From DASRQK01 sp964436635 (GTDB lineage: Bacteria; Bacteroidota; Bacteroidia; Sphingobacteriales; Sphingobacteriaceae): 38,070 bases of DNA. Location of the stretch: positions 1 through 38,070 of the forward strand of contig CAYTDM010000022.1 of the NCBI GenBank assembly GCA_964436635.1, written 5' to 3'. A program made the position numbers and the translations under genes. Below the pieces are notes generated by a model. The model searched no databases. It saw nothing but the letters and a program-made list of their open reading frames with translations, and was not told the origin of the DNA. Shown here in pieces: positions 15,447-20,853 of the stretch. Position 1 is the first letter of the stretch; each line of letters opens with the position of its first letter.

Positions 15447-15507
15447 TCTTATTGCTAAAATAAAAGTAACCAAAAAACCAGAATGCATTCGTTGTCATTT
15501 TCATCAT
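15436..15507 (-). CDS. Aromatic-residue leader peptide of the pheA operon
   Basis: A 23-codon ORF from ATG 15507 to TGA 15438-15436, too short for usual gene calling. Residues 9-17 are FWFFGYFYF: five Phe, two Tyr, one Trp and one Gly. Three ATGs lie in frame at codons 1, 2 and 4. The ORF lies about 28 nt downstream of a good promoter and its last codons (AGC CGG GAT TGA) form the antiterminator arm. Expected action: with charged tRNA-Phe/Tyr/Trp plentiful, the ribosome reaches the stop, covers that arm and lets the terminator form; when starved it stalls in the aromatic run, the antiterminator forms and pheA, DAHP synthase, aroA and aroC are transcribed. The design matches classical enterobacterial pheA and trp attenuators, but with three pairing segments instead of four. 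Confidence 0.9.
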   Translation of the reverse strand: MMKMTTNAFWFFGYFYFSNKSRD

Positions 15508-15518
15508 TGTATCGTGTG

Positions 15519-15532
15519 GACATCTTGATGTC
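15519..15532. repeat. 14-bp palindrome near the pheA leader transcription start
   Basis: GACATCTTGATGTC is a perfect dyad between the -7 box (15540-15547) and the leader ATG (15507). In RNA it could form a 5-bp hairpin with a 4-nt loop at the transcript 5' end; in DNA it could be a repressor site. Function unknown. Confidence 0.45.
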
Positions 15533-15539
15533 ACGGCTT

Positions 15540-15569
15540 CAAATCTACGGAAGTTTTTAACAAAGTCAA
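15540..15569 (-). promoter_or_regulatory. Promoter of the pheA leader and operon
   Basis: On the minus strand TTG (15569-15567, in TTGAC) is followed after 19 nt by TAGATTTG (15547-15540), a full TAnnTTTG match. Transcription should start near 15535, giving a roughly 28-nt 5' end before the leader ATG. It lies just after the stop of the LapA-like gene, so the aro operon has its own start. Confidence 0.75.
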
Positions 15570-15606
15570 GAGATTTTTTAAATATTTTAAAAAAAACCAA
15601 GGTAAT

Positions 15607-15885
15607 TTAACGAATATAATTTTCGTCTTCTTCAGATAAGTTGGTTGGCGCCTGGTATGGCGTCGCTGTGTTTAATGATTCGTCCCTAACGACCACGGGT
15701 TTTTTTCTCCCTCTACCCATTAATAAACCTACCACCACCCCGATCACAAACATGGTCCCCAATACAGCCAATTTCGGGATGCTATAATCTCCAAATATCC
15801 AAAAATTAACTTCGTCCATGTTTTTCATAAGGATGACCGTAACTAACACAGTTAGGACGACAATAAAGATGGTTTTAGCACTCAT
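15607..15885 (-). CDS. LapA-like (DUF1049) inner membrane protein
   Basis: A 92-residue protein with two membrane segments (about residues 4-21 and 38-58), the conserved N-F-W-I-F-G turn between them, a basic stop (GRGRKKP) and a soluble acidic tail. This matches the LapA/DUF1049 family, which in E. coli (LapA with LapB) is linked to LPS synthesis control; whether that role holds here is unknown. Its ATG overlaps the bshA stop by four bases, so it is translationally coupled to bshA. No terminator lies between its stop and the pheA leader promoter. Confidence 0.8.
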   Translation of the reverse strand: MSAKTIFIVVLTVLVTVILMKNMDEVNFWIFGDYSIPKLAVLGTMFVIGVVVGLLMGRGRKKPVVVRDESLNTATPYQAPTNLSEEDENYIR

Positions 15886-17018
15886 GATTTTTGATTTTTT
15901 TGTATAACTTCCTGATAATATGCTTCATATTTCGGCATTATTTTGCTTATTTCAAAATCTTTCGCACGTTGATAGGCGGCTTCTTTAAATCGATTCAAGC
16001 GATCACAATCTTCTAAAACATACAGGGCCTTTTCAGCCATGGCACCAATATCACCCACATCGCACAAAAATCCTGTAACTCCTTCAACATTTAATTCCGG
16101 TAAACCACCTACATTGGATGAAATCACTGGGACTCTGCAGGCCATCGCTTCCAAGGCGGCTAAACCAAAACTTTCGGACCCGGAAGGAATTAGAAATAAA
16201 TCCGAAACCGATAAAATTTCTTCGATGGCATCCTGTTTGCCTAAAAAGCGGACATTTTGTGAAATGCCTAAATCACGCGCTAATTGTTCTGCTTGATTTC
16301 TTTCCGGACCATCCCCAACCATTAATAATTTAGAAGGTAATTTATCTTGTACCTTCTTAAAAAGATGGATGACATCCATCGTGCGTTTTACTTTTCTGAA
16401 ATTCGAGGTGTGCACCAGCACGCGCTCTTGGCCCGGTGCGATCGCTTCTTTAAAATGCGCTTTTGGTTCCCGTTTAAATCGTTCCAAATCGATGAAATTT
16501 GGAATCACACGGATATCGTTTTTAATATCAAAATGATCCAAAGTTTCCGCTTTTAAATTATCTGAAACGGCTGTTACACCATTTGATTGATTGATCGAAA
16601 AGGTCACTACCGGACTGTAACTCGCATCTTTGCCCACTAATGTAATGTCCGTGCCATGTAGCGTCGTAATAAATGGAATATTAATCCCATAAGTAGCTAA
16701 TATTTGCTGCGCCATAAAAGCTGCAGAGGCATGGGGAATGGCGTAATGTACGTGCAGTAAATCTAATTTCTCGAATCGAACCACATCCACTAATTTACTT
16801 GCCAGGGCAAGTTCGTACGGCGGAAAGTCAAATAAAGGATATTTTGAAATGCTGACTTCGTGATAATACAAGTTTTCCGAGAAAAAGTCCAAGCGTGCTG
16901 GTCGGCTATAGGTGATAAAATGTATTTCATGCCCGTTGCTCGCTAAGGCTTTGCCCAGTTCGGTGGCGACCACGCCACTTCCCCCAAAGGTTGGATAACA
17001 AACGATTCCTATTTTCAT
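15882..17018 (-). CDS. bshA: N-acetyl-alpha-D-glucosaminyl L-malate synthase BshA
   Basis: GT4 glycosyltransferase that joins UDP-GlcNAc and L-malate in the first bacillithiol step. The 378 residues start with the BshA signature KIGIVCYPTFGGSGVVATELGK (shown here in parts: IGIVCYPTFGGSG, VVATELGKAL) and continue with HEIHFITYSRPARLDFF, HVHYAIPHASAA, TTLHGTDITLVG, NFIDLERFKR, and the nucleotide-binding GSESFGLAALEAMACRVPVI. Start at ATG 17018, overlapping the carboxylase stop by 4 nt; its own stop overlaps the LapA-like start by 4 nt. With bshB1 at 10110 the first two pathway steps are present; bshC should lie elsewhere in the genome. Confidence 0.95.
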   Translation of the reverse strand: MKIGIVCYPTFGGSGVVATELGKALASNGHEIHFITYSRPARLDFFSENLYYHEVSISKYPLFDFPPYELALASKLVDVVRFEKLDLLHVHYAIPHASAAFMAQQILATYGINIPFITTLHGTDITLVGKDASYSPVVTFSINQSNGVTAVSDNLKAETLDHFDIKNDIRVIPNFIDLERFKREPKAHFKEAIAPGQERVLVHTSNFRKVKRTMDVIHLFKKVQDKLPSKLLMVGDGPERNQAEQLARDLGISQNVRFLGKQDAIEEILSVSDLFLIPSGSESFGLAALEAMACRVPVISSNVGGLPELNVEGVTGFLCDVGDIGAMAEKALYVLEDCDRLNRFKEAAYQRAKDFEISKIMPKYEAYYQEVIQKNQKS

Positions 17019-18646
17019 GTTTGAATGACTCCTACGTTAAATGGTTTTTCTATCGGACTTTGGTTGGCTGCTTCTATCCCCATGGAGATGACTTTCCTCG
17101 TTTCAATAGGATCTATGATGGCATCTACCCATAAGCGCGATGCTGCATAATATGGAGTAGTTTGTGCCTCGTATTTTTCTGTAATTTTCGCGAGTAGGGT
17201 CGCTTCCTCTTCTTGGGTAATCTCTTTTCCTTGGGATTTTTGAGAGGCCGTCTGAATTTGTAGAAGCGTTTTTGCTGCCTGCGCACCGCCCATCACGGCA
17301 ATTTTTGCCGAAGGCCATGCCACGATTAACCTCGGGTCATAGGCTTTTCCACACATGGCGTAATTCCCTGCTCCGTATGAATTTCCTACGATGACGGTGA
17401 ATTTTGGCACCACAGAATTTGCGACCGCATTCACCATTTTCGCCCCGTCCTTAATAATGCCACCTTGTTCAGATCGGCTACCCACCATAAATCCAGTGAC
17501 ATCGTGAAGAAACACTAACGGTATCTTCTTTTGATTACAATTCATGATAAAACGCGTGGCTTTATCGGCAGCATCGGAATATATGACCCCGCCAAATTGC
17601 ATTTCACCCTTTTTACTTTTCACCACGGTCCGTTGATTAGCGACGATCCCTACGGCCCAACCGTCAATTCGACCGATTCCGCAAAGGATGCTTTGTCCGT
17701 AAAGGGCCTTATATTCTTCGAATTCTGAATCATCGACGAGGCGAAGAATCAGGTCCTTCATATTATATTGTTTTTCCCTTGAGCTGGGAAGGATACCATA
17801 AATGTCTTGTTCTTTTAATTTCGGACTTTTCGGTTTAATGCGATCAAATCCGGCATCTTTAGGCTTTCCTAAAAAGGACATTATATTTTTAATGGAATCC
17901 AGGCAAGTTTGATCATCTGGATGTTTGTAATCGGTCACTCCAGAAATTTCACAATGCGTGGTCGCTCCACCCAAGGTTTCGTTATCTACGGATTCTCCAA
18001 TGGCAGATTTTACTAAATAGGAACCAGCTAAAAATACCGATCCGGTTCCATCGACGATCATGGCTTCGTCGCTCATAATCGGCAGGTATGCGCCCCCAGC
18101 CACGCAAGAACCCATAATGGCCGCGATCTGTACGATTCCCTCACTGCTCATCCTTGCATTATTTCTGAAAATCCGCCCAAAATGCTCTTTATCCGGAAAG
18201 ATTTCGTCTTGCATTGGAAGGTAAACGCCGGCCGAATCCACTAAATAAATAATAGGGAGTCGATTTTCCATCGCGATTTCTTGCGCGCGCAAATTCTTTT
18301 TGGCGGTCATAGGAAACCAAGCGCCTGCTTTAACGGTGGCGTCATTGGCCACTACGATGCATTGCCTGCCAGAAACGTAACCAATGACCACGACAACACC
18401 AGCAGCCGGACATCCCCCTTCGTCTTGGTACATGCCGTCGGCTGCGAATGCGCCGATTTCAATAACAGGCTTTCCTTCGTCGAGCAGATAGTTCACTCGT
18501 TCTCGAGCGAGCATTTTTCCCTTTTCTTTTTGTTTATTAGCGGATTTTTCTCCTCCGCCTGCATATATTTTACGAAGTTTATTATTTACTTCAGCTACTA
18601 ATAACTTGTTAAGATCTTCGTTTTGATTGAATTCCAAATTCTCCAT
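17015..18646 (-). CDS. Acyl-CoA carboxylase carboxyltransferase (beta) subunit
   Basis: Biotin-dependent carboxyltransferase, closest by motif to methylcrotonyl-CoA carboxylase beta chains. About 543 residues from the preferred ATG 18646 (MENLEFNQNEDLNK); an ATG at 18661 adds five. Features are GGGEKSANKQKEKGKMLARERV, the N-terminal crotonase-like half with IYLVDSAGVYLPMQDEIFPD and MGSCVAGGAYLPIMSDE, then VTGFMVGSRSEQGGIIKDGAKM and GNSYGAGNYAMCGKAYDPR, and the AVMGGAQAAKTLL motif. The alpha (biotin carboxylase) partner is not in the window. The exact acyl-CoA is inferred, not proven. It is the first gene of a tight operon with bshA and the LapA-like gene, with a 4-nt overlap to bshA. Confidence 0.92.
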   Translation of the reverse strand: MENLEFNQNEDLNKLLVAEVNNKLRKIYAGGGEKSANKQKEKGKMLARERVNYLLDEGKPVIEIGAFAADGMYQDEGGCPAAGVVVVIGYVSGRQCIVVANDATVKAGAWFPMTAKKNLRAQEIAMENRLPIIYLVDSAGVYLPMQDEIFPDKEHFGRIFRNNARMSSEGIVQIAAIMGSCVAGGAYLPIMSDEAMIVDGTGSVFLAGSYLVKSAIGESVDNETLGGATTHCEISGVTDYKHPDDQTCLDSIKNIMSFLGKPKDAGFDRIKPKSPKLKEQDIYGILPSSREKQYNMKDLILRLVDDSEFEEYKALYGQSILCGIGRIDGWAVGIVANQRTVVKSKKGEMQFGGVIYSDAADKATRFIMNCNQKKIPLVFLHDVTGFMVGSRSEQGGIIKDGAKMVNAVANSVVPKFTVIVGNSYGAGNYAMCGKAYDPRLIVAWPSAKIAVMGGAQAAKTLLQIQTASQKSQGKEITQEEEATLLAKITEKYEAQTTPYYAASRLWVDAIIDPIETRKVISMGIEAANQSPIEKPFNVGVIQT

Positions 18647-18705
18647 GTGCCAAGATAACATTAATTCATAAAATTATCTAAAAACTTGGGTTACCTTTTT
18701 CATTA

Positions 18706-18736
18706 TTGAGTATAAACCATTAAGTGAACAAATTTG
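18706..18736 (+). promoter_or_regulatory. Promoter of the small lipoprotein gene, with overlapping palindrome
   Basis: TTG (18706-18708), 20 nt, then CAAATTTG (18729-18736), one base off TAnnTTTG. A perfect 12-bp palindrome AACAAATTTGTT (18727-18738) covers the -7 region. The ATG is 27 nt further on. Confidence 0.5.
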
Positions 18737-18762
18737 TTTTAACCACTAAAAAAAAAATTGCA

Positions 18763-18966
18763 ATGAAAAATGTATTTAAATTCGGTTTCTTAGGTTTAGC
18801 GATGACTGTAGGATTTGCTGCTTGTAACTCTGCTTCAAACGAAGCTGAAAACACTGCTGATTCTTTAGAAACTGTAATCGAAGAGAATGTTGAAGCTACT
18901 ATCGATTCAATTGATTCAATTGGTGATGCAGCTATCGATTCAATCGATTCTTTAACTAACAACTAA
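18763..18966 (+). CDS. Small acidic lipoprotein, unknown function
   Basis: A 67-residue protein from ATG 18763 (a GTG further upstream gives a longer but less likely frame). The N-terminus MKNVFKFGFLGLAMTVGFAAC is a lipoprotein signal (basic start, hydrophobic core, lipobox FAAC, Cys21). The mature part is about 46 residues, strongly acidic and free of Lys and Arg, with repeats of the type IDSIDS. It has its own promoter and its own strong terminator, so it forms a single-gene unit that may be highly expressed. I recognise no domain. It sits divergent from the carboxylase gene and convergent with tig. Confidence 0.8.
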   Translation: MKNVFKFGFLGLAMTVGFAACNSASNEAENTADSLETVIEENVEATIDSIDSIGDAAIDSIDSLTNN

Positions 18967-18980
18967 GAATAGTCGTTATT

Positions 18981-19015
18981 AAAAAAAAAGCCATCCAGTC
19001 GGATGGCTTTTTTTT
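18981..19015 (+). terminator. Terminator of the lipoprotein gene
   Basis: GCCATCC, loop AGTC, GGATGGC, then eight T, starting 24 nt after the stop. Nine A precede the stem, so it could also act on the minus strand. Confidence 0.9.
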
Positions 19016-19087
19016 GTGTCCAATATTTTACGCCTAAGTGTTGGGGATCCAAAGATTTTTAGGTTTATGTGTTCTATATAGAGCTTT

Positions 19088-19135
19088 AAAACATGAACTG
19101 TATAAAACACGAACTGTATAAAACATGAATTGCTT
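19088..19135. repeat. Three 16-bp tandem repeats
   Basis: Copies at 19088, 19104 and 19120 follow the unit AAAACATGAACTGTAT with one change in the second and four in the third copy. They lie between two facing terminators in the 238-nt spacer between the lipoprotein and tig genes. Nothing else is evident in that spacer. Confidence 0.8.
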
Positions 19136-19157
19136 ACAGTTGTAAATGCATAGAAAT

Positions 19158-19183
19158 AAAAAAGGCCATCCGATTGGATGGCC
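19158..19183 (-). terminator. Terminator of tig
   Basis: On the minus strand GGCCATCC, loop AATC, GGATGGCC, then TTTTTT, starting 21 nt after the tig stop. The stem shares the GCCATCC/GGATGGC core with the lipoprotein terminator. Confidence 0.88.
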
Positions 19184-19204
19184 TTTATCTTTGAATGGAG
19201 TTTT

Positions 19205-20548
19205 TTAGTTTAATTCAAGGAATTTATTGTATTCAATTTCCTTGGTTTCAAGTTTAATTAACCCTTTTAAATAGTCAAATACTTTTAGTGCTTTTGCTTC
19301 TTCGAACAAACGGTTTGCTTGTTCTTTATCTTGCAATAACTGGATGGCGTATTGAGATAATTCTTTGTCGCCTGGTTCCATTTGACCGTACATGCGAAGT
19401 TGTGCTTGAATTTTGCTTTTCGCTAATTCCAATACTTCTTCGTATTTAATTTCTAAATTATTGCTGCGGATGATTTGGTTTTCGATTAAGGTCCACTTAA
19501 GGTTTTTCAAAAAGTCTTCAAATCCAGCCTCTAATTCCGATTCTTCTATAGAAGGATTGGTCGCTTTCAACCATCTTTTCAAGAATGCTTCAGGGAATTC
19601 AACCTTCACTTTATCCATTCCCTCTGTGTATAGGTCGTTTTGAAGTTTTTGCTCTGCATTTTGAACCAATAAACCTTCAACTTCCTCTTTTACCTTATTC
19701 TTGAATTCCTCTTCGTTATTTACTTCGCCCGCTCCGAATAATTTTGTGTAGAAGTCTTCATTTAAATCAGCTTCTTCTAAACGGTTGATGTTTTTAACGA
19801 CTAACTTGAATTCAGTTGAGGTTAAGGCTTGTGCTTCTTCTTCAGAAATTCCTAGTACTCTGCTAATGGCTTCAGTTTTTAGTGCTTTCGCAATGTCTAA
19901 AGTCACTTCGCTATCTTTTTTTAACCCAATTAAGGATTTTTTGATTTTTTTATCTTCTACTAAATCTAAGCGCAAAGTTGCTTGCTTTTGCAAACCACCT
20001 TCTAAAGCTTCTTTATTGTCGCCTAATTGAGTGAATTCAGCGTATAACACATCTCCATCTTCAGAAACTTCTGGGTTGGTCATTTTCCCGTAGCTTCTTC
20101 TAAGATTTTTCATTCGCTCCTCTAAAGTTTTTTCATCCGCTTTAATCACGTATTGAGTAAACTTAGATTTTGCTGTAAAAGGTGCTTCGATTTCTGGTGC
20201 CAAACCAATTTCATAATTAAATGAAAAAGTGTCTTTGAAATCCCAGTTGTAATCTACCTGATCATCTTCTTTAGGTAGGGGTTGACCCAAAACCTCAAGG
20301 TTTTGCTCAGCAATATAATCGCTAATTTTATCGTTTACGATACTGTTCACAGCATCAAAAAGAATTGCTTTTCCGTAAGTTCTTCTAATGTGAGAGGTAG
20401 GAACCAATCCTGGGCGGAAGCCTGGTAATTTAGCTTTTTTTGCCTCATCTTTAATCGCTTTGTCTACGGCAGGATTATAATCTTCTGGAGCTAATTCAAC
20501 GGTTATTACTGCGTTCAGCGCGTCTGAATTCTGATGTGTAATTTTCAT
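19205..20548 (-). CDS. tig: Trigger factor
   Basis: Ribosome-associated chaperone that meets nascent chains at the exit tunnel. The start is ATG 20548 (MKITHQNSDALNAVITVEL); an apparent longer frame upstream runs through the tRNA gene and is not real. The 447 residues show the ribosome-binding motif LPGFRPGLVPTSHIRRTYG near residues 40-60, a central region where the PPIase-like domain sits, and a long helical C-terminal domain. The PPIase-like part is divergent, so isomerase activity is uncertain. An intrinsic-terminator-like hairpin belonging to the upstream tRNA-Leu ends only 18 nt before the ATG, leaving no room for a normal promoter after it. Confidence 0.92.
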   Translation of the reverse strand: MKITHQNSDALNAVITVELAPEDYNPAVDKAIKDEAKKAKLPGFRPGLVPTSHIRRTYGKAILFDAVNSIVNDKISDYIAEQNLEVLGQPLPKEDDQVDYNWDFKDTFSFNYEIGLAPEIEAPFTAKSKFTQYVIKADEKTLEERMKNLRRSYGKMTNPEVSEDGDVLYAEFTQLGDNKEALEGGLQKQATLRLDLVEDKKIKKSLIGLKKDSEVTLDIAKALKTEAISRVLGISEEEAQALTSTEFKLVVKNINRLEEADLNEDFYTKLFGAGEVNNEEEFKNKVKEEVEGLLVQNAEQKLQNDLYTEGMDKVKVEFPEAFLKRWLKATNPSIEESELEAGFEDFLKNLKWTLIENQIIRSNNLEIKYEEVLELAKSKIQAQLRMYGQMEPGDKELSQYAIQLLQDKEQANRLFEEAKALKVFDYLKGLIKLETKEIEYNKFLELN

Positions 20549-20566
20549 CTGTTTTCTATAAATTGT

Positions 20567-20598
20567 AAAAAATCCTCCCGATAATGATCGAGAGGATT
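20567..20598 (-). terminator. Terminator-like hairpin between tRNA-Leu and tig
   Basis: On the minus strand a 12-bp stem (AATCCTCTCGAT with ATCGGGAGGATT, one wobble, loop CATT) is followed by TTTT. It starts five nt after the tRNA-Leu 3' end and finishes 18 nt before the tig start codon. Confidence 0.85.
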
Positions 20599-20602
20599 CT
20601 AG

Positions 20603-20684
20603 TGCGGAAGAAGGGACTCGAACCCCCACGCCTCGCGGCGCCAGATCCTAAGTCTGGTGCGGCTACCAATTACGCCACTTCCGC
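20603..20684 (-). tRNA. tRNA-Leu (anticodon TAG)
   Basis: An 82-nt class II tRNA with a long variable arm. Acceptor stem GCGGAAG/CTTCCGC, D arm GGCGTAATTGGTAGCC-type, anticodon stem CCAGA/TCTGG with loop CTTAGGA (anticodon TAG, reads CUA and related Leu codons), variable arm, and a GTTCGAGTC T loop. Discriminator A, as expected for Leu. CCA is not encoded. Confidence 0.94.
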
Positions 20685-20703
20685 AGCTATTTGTTTTGGA
20701 CTG

Positions 20704-20735
20704 CAAAAATAACTATTTATTGGCAACTGAGCAAA
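20704..20735 (-). promoter_or_regulatory. Promoter of tRNA-Leu (and possibly tig)
   Basis: On the minus strand TTTG (20735-20732), 20 nt, TATTTTTG (20711-20704): a full match and the same spacing as the tRNA-Gln promoter. The -7 box ends 19 nt before the mature tRNA. Confidence 0.8.
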
Positions 20736-20803
20736 AACTTTTTTATTTTTTAATTAGCGGCCTACTATAGTTGCTTTTTTTCATCTTTGAGCCTATAAAA
20801 GTC

Positions 20804-20833
20804 TTGCAATTGGAGATTATTTGGGTAGATTTG
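20804..20833 (+). promoter_or_regulatory. Promoter of the S9 peptidase gene
   Basis: TTG (20804-20806), 19 nt, TAGATTTG (20826-20833), 20 nt before the ATG. Same elements and spacing as the pheA leader promoter. Confidence 0.7.
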
Positions 20834-20853
20834 AATAGATAAAATTGTTGAAA

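Noticed and set aside
15451..15525. A second overlapping ORF in another frame starting at an ATG near 15526 of the minus strand (begins MSTRYNDEND)
   Set aside because: It has ordinary composition and its end does not fit the pairing elements; the aromatic-rich frame explains the structures far better.
19093..19128. Very short ORF (starts MNCIKHELYK) inside the 16-bp repeats
   Set aside because: It is produced by the repeat itself, ends after 11 codons and has no promoter or downstream gene.
19088..19135. Three 16-bp repeats as a CRISPR remnant
   Set aside because: The copies are directly adjacent with no spacers and there are no cas genes in the window.
20549..20629. N-terminal extension of trigger factor (MGVRVPSSALES)
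   Set aside because: It is the translation of the tRNA-Leu 3' part and its terminator; ATG 20548 gives the normal trigger factor N-terminus.
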